From the NCBI GenBank assembly GCA_002737365.1, contig NSIL01000008.1, positions 55,035-119,034 of the forward strand: a DNA stretch of 64,000 bases, in the 5' to 3' direction. Source of the stretch: Acidobacterium sp. GTDB taxonomy: Bacteria; Acidobacteriota; Vicinamibacteria; Vicinamibacterales; UBA2999. A model generated the notes under the pieces. The model ran no database searches and was not told the DNA's origin. It worked only from the letters and a program-made list of their open reading frames with translations. A program made the position numbers and the translations under genes. Positions within the stretch are counted from its first letter, which is position 1. The number at the start of each line of letters is the position of its first letter. This document shows, one piece after another, positions 54,437-64,000 of the stretch.

Positions 54437-55174
54437 ATGGTTGTGAAACTGAAGGTGTGGCGGCAGGCGGGGCCCGGACAGCCGGGCAAGCTCGTGGACT
54501 ACGTCGCCGACAAGGTCCATCCCGACATGTCCTTCCTCGAAATGCTGGACGTCGTGAACGAAGGCCTGATTCGCAAAGGTGACGATCCGATCGCGTTCGA
54601 CTCGGATTGCCGCGAGGGCATCTGCGGCAGCTGCGGCGTGGTCATCGACGGTATTCCGCACGGCCCCGACAAGGGCGCGACCACCTGCCAGGTGCACATG
54701 CGCCGGTTCAAGAACGGCGACACCATCACCATTGAACCGTTCCGCGCCAGGGCGTTCCCCGTGCTAAAGGATCTGGTCGTTAACCGCAGTGCCTTCGACC
54801 GGATCATCGCCGCCGGCGGCTACGTCTCGATGAACGTAGGCGGCGCCCCCGATGCCAACAGCCTGCCGATCGCCAAGGCCATGGCCGACCAGGCGATGGA
54901 TTCGGCGCAGTGCATCGGCTGTGGCGCCTGTGTTGCCGCCTGCAAGAACGCCGCGGCCCACCTCTTCACGTCAGCCAAGATCAGCCACCTTGGCGTGCTT
55001 CCCCAAGGCGAACCTGAGCGTGACCGCCGCGTGGTCCGCATGGTCGAACAGATGGACCGCGAGGGATTCGGGAGCTGCTCGAACGAGGGCGAATGCGAAG
55101 CGGTGTGCCCGAAGAAAATCTCGATTTCCAATATTGCCAGGATGAATCGAGACTTCCTCCGCGCGATTGTCTAA
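54437..55174 (+). CDS. sdhB: Succinate dehydrogenase iron-sulfur subunit
   Basis: The ATG at 54437 is preferred to a TTG 9 nt upstream. The 245-residue protein has the [2Fe-2S] cysteines Cys58, Cys63, Cys66 and Cys84 ([17 protein letters not shown]) and the ferredoxin region [12 protein letters not shown] (159-169) plus [15 protein letters not shown] for the [4Fe-4S]/[3Fe-4S] clusters. The gene overlaps the mdh 3' end by 4 bp head-on. Its ribosome-binding region is within a repeated short motif. Confidence 0.95.
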   Translation: MVVKLKVWRQAGPGQPGKLVDYVADKVHPDMSFLEMLDVVNEGLIRKGDDPIAFDSDCREGICGSCGVVIDGIPHGPDKGATTCQVHMRRFKNGDTITIEPFRARAFPVLKDLVVNRSAFDRIIAAGGYVSMNVGGAPDANSLPIAKAMADQAMDSAQCIGCGACVAACKNAAAHLFTSAKISHLGVLPQGEPERDRRVVRMVEQMDREGFGSCSNEGECEAVCPKKISISNIARMNRDFLRAIV

Positions 55175-56103
55175 ACCCCGATGATGTCAACCAGTTCCTT
55201 TACCGCGCCGGCCGACTTGTTGAAGGCAGCCTGTTCTTCGGCGGTGAGTGTGACCTGGTAGATCTTTTCCACACCCATGGCGCCCAGCTTCACGGGCACC
55301 CCGACAAACAGGTTATTGATGCCGTACTCGCCCTGCAGGTAGACCGAGCACGGCATGATCTTCTTCTGGTCCTTCAGGATGGCTTCAACCATGAGGGCCG
55401 CTGACGCGCCCGGCGCATACCAGGCACTCGTGCCAACGAGCTTCGTGATTTCCGCGCCGCCGTTGGCGGTGCGTTCACAGATGGCGGCGATTCTGTCAGC
55501 CGGCATCAATTCCGTAATCGGGATACCCGCCACGGTGGTGTAACGCGGCAGCGGCACCATGGTGTCGCCGTGACCGCCGAGGACGAACGACGAGACGTTC
55601 TCGACCGAGACGCCCAGTTCCATGGCGATAAACGTGCTCATGCGGGCCGAGTCGAGCACGCCGGCCATGCCGATCACGCGCTCGCGCGGGAACTTGCTTA
55701 ACTTGAACACTGCCTGCGACATGGCGTCGAGCGGGTTGGCCACCGGCACGATGATGCAGTGAGGTGAGTGCTTGACGATTTCGGCCGTTACGTCCTGCAT
55801 GATCTTGTAATTCACGTTCAGCAGGTCGTCGCGGCTCATGCCCGGCTTTCGGGGCATTCCCGAGGTGATCACGACCACGTCGGAATTGGCGCTTTCCGAA
55901 AAATCTTTCGTGCCCACGCCAACCACGCGCGAGGCCGAGCCTTCGATCGGGCACGATTCGTAAATGTCGAGCGCAACGCCTGCGGCTTTTGTCTCGGCAA
56001 TATCGATCACGACCACATCAGCGAGTTCCCGCTGCGCAATCGCACGCGCGACCGTTGCGCCGACATTTCCCGCACCACCAACGACCGTAACTTTCCGATT
56101 CAT
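55171..56103 (-). CDS. mdh: Malate dehydrogenase
   Basis: A 310-residue LDH-like malate dehydrogenase: NAD-binding [39 protein letters not shown] (substrate loop with Arg), [10 protein letters not shown] and the catalytic His in GGHGDTMVP. The Gly/Arg pattern PRKPGMSR favours malate over lactate. A Shine-Dalgarno GGAG sits 8 nt before the ATG. Completes a sucCD-sdhCAB-mdh TCA cluster. Confidence 0.97.
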   Translation of the reverse strand: MNRKVTVVGGAGNVGATVARAIAQRELADVVVIDIAETKAAGVALDIYESCPIEGSASRVVGVGTKDFSESANSDVVVITSGMPRKPGMSRDDLLNVNYKIMQDVTAEIVKHSPHCIIVPVANPLDAMSQAVFKLSKFPRERVIGMAGVLDSARMSTFIAMELGVSVENVSSFVLGGHGDTMVPLPRYTTVAGIPITELMPADRIAAICERTANGGAEITKLVGTSAWYAPGASAALMVEAILKDQKKIMPCSVYLQGEYGINNLFVGVPVKLGAMGVEKIYQVTLTAEEQAAFNKSAGAVKELVDIIGV

Positions 56104-56336
56104 GACTGCACTCCGTTAGGTCAGATTCCCTTTATTCTTTCACGCACGATCCACAGTTTCTGTGGAAAACCGTGTGGAAAACTGCGCGTGAACACCGTAT
56201 AACGCCCGCGTTCCTGAACAAATCAGCGAATTGCACCACGAATGGTGCGTCCCTAATTACAGGAGATCAAGAGTACAGAAGAGCTCCTGTTTCTTCCAAA
56301 CGCCGCGAGTGACGTATTATATCGACTCCCAATCAC
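56104..56336. promoter_or_regulatory. mdh-serA divergent regulatory region with DnaA-box-like repeats and palindromes
   Basis: This 233-bp space is less GC-rich than its surroundings. It holds a palindrome TCCACAG-TTT-CTGTGGA (56150-56166); a 12-bp tandem direct repeat TGTGGAAAAC(C/T)G (56161-56184), whose complement TTTTCCACA fits the DnaA-box consensus TTWTNCACA twice; an inverted repeat GCACCA-CGAA-TGGTGC (56233-56248); a 7-bp stem ACAGGAG/CTCCTGT (56259-56290); and a -10-like TATTAT (56315-56320) before serA. Their functions are not known. Confidence 0.6.
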
Positions 56337-57914
56337 ATGCTCATTGTCATAGCTGACGAACTTCCCAAGTCCGCCGTCGAACTCCTCCGCGCCGAGGGTT
56401 GGACGGTTGATGCCCGTTCAGGGCGAACCCCTGAACAACTGAAGGCTGACTTGCCCGACGCCGACGCGATTGTCGTGCGCAGCGCCACCAAGGTCACCGC
56501 CGACATTATTGCCGCCGCCCCGAAACTACGCGCGATCGCCCGCGCCGGTACGGGGGTAGACAACGTCAACGTCGAGGCCGCCAGCGGCCGCGGCATCGTC
56601 GTGATGAACGCGCCGGGAGCCAATAGCATCAGCGTGGCGGAACTGGCGATGGCGCAACTGCTCTCGCTCGCCCGTAAGCTGCCGGCCGCCGACGCCTCGA
56701 TGAAACAAGGCAAGTGGGACAAGAAGTCGTTTCTCGGCGAAGAGATCCGCGGCAAGGTGCTCGGCCTGGCGGGTTTGGGCCGCATTGGCCAGGAAGTCGC
56801 TCGCCGCGCCCAGGCTTTTGAAATGACCGTGATCGCGCACGACCCCTTTATTTCCGCCCAGGTGGCCGGCGGCCTCAGCGTCGAGCTGGTGAGTTTCGAC
56901 GACCTGTGTGCGCGCGCTGACTATCTGTCGTTGCACATGCCGGCGACCCCTCAAACCCGTCACGTGTTCAACGCCGCGCGCTTTGCCGCTTGCAAGAAGG
57001 GCCTGAAGATAATCAACACGGCCCGCGGCGAGTTGATCGACGAGGCGGCGCTCGTCGAGGCCATCACCAGCGGACAGATTGGCGGTGCGGCACTGGACGT
57101 CTTCACTGCGGAGCCGACTACCGACCACACTCTCCAGCAACTGCCGCAAGTTGTCGCCAGCCCGCACATTGCCGCCTCGACGCGCGAAGGCCAGGAACTG
57201 GTCGGCGTCGAAACCGCGTCGGCACTGCGCGACTTCCTGAAGACCGGCGTCATCCGCAACGCGGTGAACTTCCCCTCGGTCGCTCCCGAAGAGTTCCAGC
57301 GCCTGCAGCCGTTCATCAAGCTGGGCAAGCAGCTTGGTTGCCTGGTTGGGCAAATGGGCGAAGCACGCATCGAAAGTCTGGGCGTCCGCTACTACGGCGA
57401 CCTGGCCTCTGGTCAGCACCCGCTCATCGTCAATGCCGTCCTCGTGGGGCTGTTTGAAGCGATCCTGTCGGACACAGTCACCGAGGTGAACGCCCGCTCC
57501 GTGGCCACTGCTCGGGGCATTGACCTGATCGAATCGTCCAGCACCCGCGCGCGGGAGTACCGCAGCCTGCTGTCGGTGAAGATGATGACGAGCGACGGCG
57601 AACGCTGGGTGGAAGGCACCGTGGCAGCGAACAGTTCGCGGCTCATCCTGCTGAACGGTGTGCCGATCGAGGCGCCGCTCACGGGCACCCTGCTGTTGCT
57701 GGCGAACCACGACCAGCCGGGCGTCATCGGCGAAGTCGGCACCATTCTGGGTAAGCACGGCATCAACATCGCCAACTTCGCATTGGGCCGCAACGGCATG
57801 GGCGCCGTGGCCGTCGTCAACGTTGATGAGCCTGGCGAACAGATTGGTGAGGACGTGCTGAAGACGATTCGCGGCGTGAAGCCCGTGAAGGCCGCCTGGC
57901 TGGTCCGCGTTTAG
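56337..57914 (+). CDS. serA: D-3-phosphoglycerate dehydrogenase
   Basis: A 525-residue long-type SerA. NAD-binding LAGLGRIGQEVARRA, the catalytic triad region (RAGTGVDNVNVEAA, INTARGELID, SPHIAAST), followed by the allosteric substrate-binding domain and a C-terminal ACT domain (LLLLANHDQPGVIGEVGTILGKHGINIANFALGR). First step of serine biosynthesis. No clear Shine-Dalgarno precedes the ATG at 56337. The stop overlaps the converging gene by 4 bp. Confidence 0.97.
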   Translation: MLIVIADELPKSAVELLRAEGWTVDARSGRTPEQLKADLPDADAIVVRSATKVTADIIAAAPKLRAIARAGTGVDNVNVEAASGRGIVVMNAPGANSISVAELAMAQLLSLARKLPAADASMKQGKWDKKSFLGEEIRGKVLGLAGLGRIGQEVARRAQAFEMTVIAHDPFISAQVAGGLSVELVSFDDLCARADYLSLHMPATPQTRHVFNAARFAACKKGLKIINTARGELIDEAALVEAITSGQIGGAALDVFTAEPTTDHTLQQLPQVVASPHIAASTREGQELVGVETASALRDFLKTGVIRNAVNFPSVAPEEFQRLQPFIKLGKQLGCLVGQMGEARIESLGVRYYGDLASGQHPLIVNAVLVGLFEAILSDTVTEVNARSVATARGIDLIESSSTRAREYRSLLSVKMMTSDGERWVEGTVAANSSRLILLNGVPIEAPLTGTLLLLANHDQPGVIGEVGTILGKHGINIANFALGRNGMGAVAVVNVDEPGEQIGEDVLKTIRGVKPVKAAWLVRV

Positions 57915-58459
57915 GGAAGACGAAGGGTTTGGGTGATGCCGGCGGCGTCGACGATGACGACCCCGGTTTCCTCAACCCGGACGATACTGAAGCCATTTGA
58001 CAGGCGGTCGCCTGCCTTCACGAAGGCCATTGAACCGTTGTCGATCAGAATCGCGGTCCACGTCGTGGCACCTTCCTGCTGGCTCGACGCGATCCCTGAC
58101 AACTTGAACATCGGCGCCGGAGGCGTGAACAGGACCGGGGCTGCCGCGACGGGCACGGCCATGGACTCGACGGCCTGCCGGGCGACCGTTGGCGCGCGGC
58201 GCGAGCCGAACACAAACGGATTCCGGCCGACCGACGGCGTGCGCGGCGCCTGGGTTTCCAGCCGCTCGTGCAGTTTCTGTGTGAGCGGTGCCGCGCTGCC
58301 GGTACTGCCAAGCGGACGAGGACCGGGGCGCGGCCGAGCGGTCGCGGCGTCCTGCGCCAGTTGGGAAGACGAGACAGTAGACCCCGCCAGCCAGCCAACG
58401 GTCAGGCTGAGCGCGCCAATCAGCAATACGCCTCCGGGGCTCAGGTTCTTCAGCATCAC
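57911..58459 (-). CDS. GspC/PilP-like single-pass envelope protein
   Basis: A 182-residue protein: a membrane helix near residues 9-28 (GGVLLIGALSLTVGWLAGS), a Pro/Gly/Ala-rich linker, RNPFVFGS, then a C-terminal beta domain (FKLSGIASSQQEGATTWTAILIDNGSMAFVKAGDRLSNGFSIVRVEETGVVIVDAAGITQTLRLP). The last part looks like the homology-region domain of type II secretion GspC or type IV pilus PilP, where NPF and FxLxGI are typical. No other secretion or pilus genes occur in the window. An alternative start is one codon later. Confidence 0.6.
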   Translation of the reverse strand: MMLKNLSPGGVLLIGALSLTVGWLAGSTVSSSQLAQDAATARPRPGPRPLGSTGSAAPLTQKLHERLETQAPRTPSVGRNPFVFGSRRAPTVARQAVESMAVPVAAAPVLFTPPAPMFKLSGIASSQQEGATTWTAILIDNGSMAFVKAGDRLSNGFSIVRVEETGVVIVDAAGITQTLRLP

Positions 58460-58514
58460 GTGGCTTCCCTATTAGACCAGATTCGACTGACTCCCGTTGC
58501 CTCGGTCCGGCTGA

Positions 58515-58537
58515 CCGCCTTCGCCGAGGCTACGGCG
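58515..58537. repeat. Dispersed short palindrome, TCCGCC/GGCGGA family, copy 4
   Basis: CCGCCTTCGCCGAGGCTACG and CG, in the 137-bp space between the GspC/PilP-like gene and kdsB. Inverted, it differs from the core of copy 1 (7392-7417) at a single position. Confidence 0.7.
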
Positions 58538-58596
58538 CTCAAGAAGCTGGACGCTACAAGGCCTGAAAGCCACAATCTGCTGTGGTATGATTCGCC

Positions 58597-61028
<2,432 letters not shown>

Positions 61029-61859
61029 GTGCAGGCAGTCGCACCGGTCAGCGCCGGCTCGGTGACGTTCGGTACCGGACATCCGCTGGCCTTCATCTTG
61101 GGGCCATGTGTGATCGAAAGCGAAGCGCACGCCATTGATACCGCCCTGTTCATCGCCGACGTGGCGAAGCGGCTGGCGACGCCGGTCGTGTTCAAGGCGT
61201 CGTTCGACAAGGCTAATCGCACCTCGATCACCTCATATCGCGGCCCGGGACTCACCGAGGGCCTGAAGGTGCTCGCGAAGGTCAAAGCCCGGACGGGCCT
61301 GCCGATGCTCACGGATGTCCACGAGGTCAGCCAGATTGCTGCGGCGGCCGAGGTCGTCGACATTCTCCAGATTCCAGCGTTCCTGTCTCGGCAGACCGAT
61401 CTGCTGGTCGCCGCCGCGAAGACCGGCCGCGTCGTCAACGTCAAGAAAGGCCAGTTCCTGGCGCCGAAGGACATGCGGCACGTGATTGCGAAGATCACGG
61501 AGTCGGGCAACCTGAAGGTGCTGGTCACCGAACGTGGCGCCTCTTTTGGCTACCATAACCTGGTCGTCGACCCGCGCGCCTTCCCGATGCTCCGCGAACT
61601 AGGCTATCCGGTCATCTTCGACGTGACCCACAGCCTGCAACTGCCTGGCGCCGGTGACGGGGTGACCACCGGCCTCGCGCAGTACCTTGAACCCATGGCG
61701 CAGGCTGGCGTAGCGGCCGGGGTCGACGGCGTGTTCATGGAAGTGCACGAAGAACCCAGCCGCGCCAAAAGTGACGCCGCCAATGCGCTGCGCCTCGACC
61801 TGCTCGAACCGCTCATGCGGCGACTGGTCGCCCTTGATAAGATCGTCAAGCATGCCTGA
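61029..61859 (+). CDS. kdsA: 3-deoxy-8-phosphooctulonate synthase
   Basis: A 276-residue TIM barrel starting with a GTG directly abutting the pyrG stop. FILGPCVIESE, VFKASFDKANRTSITSYRGPG, TDVHE, VDILQIPAFLSRQTDL, NVKKGQFLAP, TERGASFGYHNLVVD and DVTHSLQLPG are family blocks. Condenses PEP and arabinose-5-P to Kdo-8-P. Asn in NVKKGQF and the Cys-free catalytic site suggest the metal-independent class; this is a tentative reading. Confidence 0.97.
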   Translation: MQAVAPVSAGSVTFGTGHPLAFILGPCVIESEAHAIDTALFIADVAKRLATPVVFKASFDKANRTSITSYRGPGLTEGLKVLAKVKARTGLPMLTDVHEVSQIAAAAEVVDILQIPAFLSRQTDLLVAAAKTGRVVNVKKGQFLAPKDMRHVIAKITESGNLKVLVTERGASFGYHNLVVDPRAFPMLRELGYPVIFDVTHSLQLPGAGDGVTTGLAQYLEPMAQAGVAAGVDGVFMEVHEEPSRAKSDAANALRLDLLEPLMRRLVALDKIVKHA

Positions 61860-62808
61860 CCTGTCCCTCGCGCGGCGAGTGCTCGAGACGGAAGCCGCCG
61901 CGGTCCTGGCGCTGGTCGATCGCCTCGATGAGCGGTTCGCGCGCGCTGTCGTGCTGGTGCGCGACTGCAAGGGCCGCGTGATCGTCACTGGCATGGGCAA
62001 GTCCGGCATCATCTGCCGCAAGATCGCGGCGACGCTCGCCAGCACCGGGACCCCGGCCTTTTTCCTGCACCCCGCTGAAGCCATTCACGGCGACCTCGGC
62101 GTCATCCAGGCGGATGACGTGGTCATTGCCATGTCGTATAGCGGTGAGACCGAAGAACTGACGCGCGTGCTCGAAACGGTCAAGCGCATTGGCGTGCCCC
62201 TGATTGCGCTGACCGGCGACATGACCTCGACGCTGGCCAAGGCGGCCGACGTGGCCCTCGACTGTCGGGTCTCGGAAGAAGCCTGCCCGATGAACCTCGT
62301 GCCCACCGCCAGCACCACGGCGGCGCTCGCCATGGGCGATGCCCTGGCGATGGCGGTGCTGGTCGAGAAGGGCTTCAAGCCAGAGGACTTCGCTAACCTG
62401 CACCCTGGCGGCAAGCTCGGCAAGCGATTGATGCGGGTCGAGCAGTTGATGCACGACGGCGAGGCGCTGCCGGTGGTGCAACTGCACACCGCGATGAAGG
62501 ACGTGATTTACGAGATGTCACGCAAGGGCCTGGGCATGACCGCCGTGGTCGAGAAAGACGGCCGGTTGGCCGGCATCATCACCGACGGCGACCTGCGCCG
62601 CAAGTGGTCGTCGGCCAGCGTGCAGGACTTGACGGCCCACGACGTGATGAGCGTGAACCCGGTGACCATTCCTCACGACACGTTGGCCGTCGAGGCGCTC
62701 GCCATGATGGAACAACGCAAGATCACTTCAATTGTCGTGATCGACGCTGACCGCCGCGTCGAGGGGGTCGTGCACCTGCACGACCTGTGGCGAACGGAAA
62801 TGGTGTAG
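61852..62808 (+). CDS. kdsD: Arabinose-5-phosphate isomerase (KdsD/KpsF)
   Basis: Start at the ATG at 61852, overlapping kdsA by 8 bp. The 318-residue protein has an N-terminal SIS domain (VIVTGMGKSGIICRKIAATLASTGTPAFFLHPAEAIHGDLG, SYSGETEEL, SACPMNLVPTAST) and two CBS domains (MKDVIYEMSRKGLGMTAVV; VMSVNPVTIPHDTLAVEALAMM). It turns ribulose-5-P into arabinose-5-P, the Kdo precursor. The Kdo-8-P phosphatase gene kdsC, often next in order, is not present here. Confidence 0.95.
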   Translation: MPDLSLARRVLETEAAAVLALVDRLDERFARAVVLVRDCKGRVIVTGMGKSGIICRKIAATLASTGTPAFFLHPAEAIHGDLGVIQADDVVIAMSYSGETEELTRVLETVKRIGVPLIALTGDMTSTLAKAADVALDCRVSEEACPMNLVPTASTTAALAMGDALAMAVLVEKGFKPEDFANLHPGGKLGKRLMRVEQLMHDGEALPVVQLHTAMKDVIYEMSRKGLGMTAVVEKDGRLAGIITDGDLRRKWSSASVQDLTAHDVMSVNPVTIPHDTLAVEALAMMEQRKITSIVVIDADRRVEGVVHLHDLWRTEMV

Positions 62809-62810
62809 TC

Positions 62811-64000
62811 GTGGCCTTCGGCGACTCACTTCCCCTGCTCGTCGCGCTGGTGGCGCTGCTGGTCGGGTTGGCCGCGGGCAAGGCGTGGGAACGCTACAAG
62901 CTGCGTGATGGCCGCTGGATCGACCGGCGACGGGCGCGCGACTCGCACCATTACGTGCTCGGCCTCAACTTCCTGGTCTCGAACCAGATCGACCTGGCGA
63001 TTGAAGAACTGAGCCAGGCCACGCGCGTCGATGGCGACGCCCTCGAAATCCACTTAATCCTGGGCAACGTGCACCGTGAGCGCGGCCAGGTGGCCCGCGC
63101 CATCCAGGTGCACCAGGCGCTGCTGCAGCGACCGAAGCTGACCAAGGTCGAGCACGCCTACATCCTGTTGTGCCTCGGCCTCGACTTCAAGCGCGGCGGT
63201 TTTGTTGATCGCGCGCTCGAAGCATTCAACGAGGTTGTTCGCATGGACCCGAATAACCAGTACGCCCTCCTCTATCTCCAGAAGCTGCACGAGGAGCAGC
63301 ATCAGTGGGCTGATGCCCACCGCATCCGCAAGCAGCTCGTGGCCCTGAGCGGCCCGGACACGCAGCCACGGAACCAGGCCATCTTGGGCTTCCTTGAGAA
63401 CGCCCTCGGCAGCGAAGCGCTCGCGGTCGGTGACCGCGGTCGCGCGGCCAGGCATTTCGAGGAGGCGATCGCTCTCGATGCCGGCACCGTGCCGGCATTT
63501 CTCAACCTTGGCGATGTGCGCTTGATGCAGGGTGATCTGGCCGGAGCCGAACACGCCTGGGACCGCCTGATGACCAGCTCGCCCGAACGCGCCTACCTGG
63601 CCTTCGCTCGGCTCGAGAAGCTCTATGAGCAGTTGGGCCAGCCGCACAAGTTCGAGGCGCGCTGCCTGCGGCTGGTCGCCGTCAATTCTCAGGACTGGCG
63701 CGCGCGCCTCGCCCTCGGTGGCCATCTCGCCAAGCGCGGACGCGATTCCGAGGCGTTTGAGTTCCTGCTTACGGCCCTCGAGCACAATCCGCACGGCTTG
63801 ACCGTGCACCAGGCGGTCTGGAGTGTCTTGCTCAAGCTCGAACTCGGCCGCGCGCTGGTGCAGCGCTACATCGAGTCGGCGCGGTCATCGGTGTTCTTCC
63901 TCGACCCGCATGTCTGCGTGAAGTGCCACTACCGCAGCACCGAACTGCTGTGGCAGTGCCCGCATTGCCACGAGTGGAACTCGTTCGTCGAGGAGCGCAT
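62811..64000 (+). CDS. lapB: LPS assembly protein B (LapB/YciM), 3' end outside window
   Basis: A GTG at 62811, 2 bp after the kdsD stop, opens a frame that stays open to the window edge (396 full codons). It encodes an N-terminal membrane helix (LLVALVALLVGLAAGKAWERY), a long TPR array (HYVLGLNFLVSNQIDLAIEEL; EHAYILLCLGLDFKRGGFVDRALEAFNEVV; PAFLNLGDVRLMQGDLAGAEHAW) and a C-terminal rubredoxin-like zinc motif with Cys369, Cys372, Cys383 and Cys386 (CVKCHYR...CPHC). That is the full LapB architecture of about 390 residues, which in E. coli regulates FtsH-dependent LpxC turnover and LPS assembly. Its place after the Kdo genes fits. Only the last residues are missing. Confidence 0.93.
   Translation, partial: MAFGDSLPLLVALVALLVGLAAGKAWERYKLRDGRWIDRRRARDSHHYVLGLNFLVSNQIDLAIEELSQATRVDGDALEIHLILGNVHRERGQVARAIQVHQALLQRPKLTKVEHAYILLCLGLDFKRGGFVDRALEAFNEVVRMDPNNQYALLYLQKLHEEQHQWADAHRIRKQLVALSGPDTQPRNQAILGFLENALGSEALAVGDRGRAARHFEEAIALDAGTVPAFLNLGDVRLMQGDLAGAEHAWDRLMTSSPERAYLAFARLEKLYEQLGQPHKFEARCLRLVAVNSQDWRARLALGGHLAKRGRDSEAFEFLLTALEHNPHGLTVHQAVWSVLLKLELGRALVQRYIESARSSVFFLDPHVCVKCHYRSTELLWQCPHCHEWNSFVEER

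Noticed and set aside
56104..56336. Chromosomal replication origin
   Set aside because: Only two box-like matches and no dnaA, dnaN, parAB or rpmH nearby.

Overview
The window looks like a chromosome segment of a high-GC, Gram-negative-type (diderm) bacterium. BamD, a Mla/MCE lipid-transport set, the Kdo (3-deoxy-manno-octulosonate) genes and LapB all imply an outer membrane with LPS. Protein character (VWFA-domain proteins, B-type succinate dehydrogenase, split glyQ/glyS) and gene order suggest Acidobacteriota, plausibly the Vicinamibacteria; this is an inference from memory of such genomes, not a database match. Genes are tightly packed, often with 1-4 bp ATGA/GTGA/TGATG overlaps. No prophage, insertion sequence, CRISPR array or rRNA operon was seen.

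Layout. 1-4166 (+): PASTA protein (cut at the left edge), rpe, ybgC, sugar-nucleotide epimerase, bamD and an exported protein, mostly coupled by overlaps. 4175-7246: pgsA (-) diverging from a nucleotidyltransferase/phosphomannomutase pair for GDP-mannose (+), then tRNA-Gly(CCC). 7419-12311: a pentose/nucleobase salvage neighbourhood: an unusual rpiB-like gene, deoC and a small outer-membrane protein (-), hpt and upp (+), an exported SAH-deaminase-like amidohydrolase (-), and tRNA-Val(CAC). 12326-14852: a membrane glycosyltransferase-like protein, a signalling-protein fossil and small envelope proteins. 14849-19858 (-): uvrB-mlaE-mlaF-mlaD-ytxH-like. 19923-27463: VWFA protein, DHH phosphoesterase, trans-sulfuration enzyme, a patatin-like pseudoenzyme, greA, an rRNA/tRNA methyltransferase and rarA. 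27485-29200: PQQ dehydrogenase.

29406-43623 (-) is a long housekeeping string: phoH, ybeY, corC-like, era, mgtE, recO, glyQ, glyS, ppdK, corA, mutL. 43732-49511 (-) is pheA, ndk, dcd, gamma-carbonic anhydrase-like, hisS, aspS, preceded by a leader with a strong promoter and an intrinsic terminator that could be an attenuator. 49696-56103 is a TCA-cycle block: sucCD (-), sdhCAB (+), mdh (-). 56337-64000 holds serA, an opposing GspC/PilP-like protein, and an LPS-precursor operon kdsB-pyrG-kdsA-kdsD-lapB running off the right edge. CTP from PyrG would feed KdsB.

Most notable points: an RpiB-like protein with an N-terminal segment resembling EutT and an Asp in place of the usual catalytic Cys, next to a Cys-rich-extended DeoC; a patatin-like protein without its serine nucleophile; an MCE protein with five repeats at an exact 34-residue period; several families of short perfect palindromes at gene ends; a putative pheA attenuator; DnaA-box-like repeats between mdh and serA; and gene fossils (receiver/kinase, alpha/beta hydrolase tail, a VWFA gene without a signal peptide). 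No complete new defence or mobile system was found.
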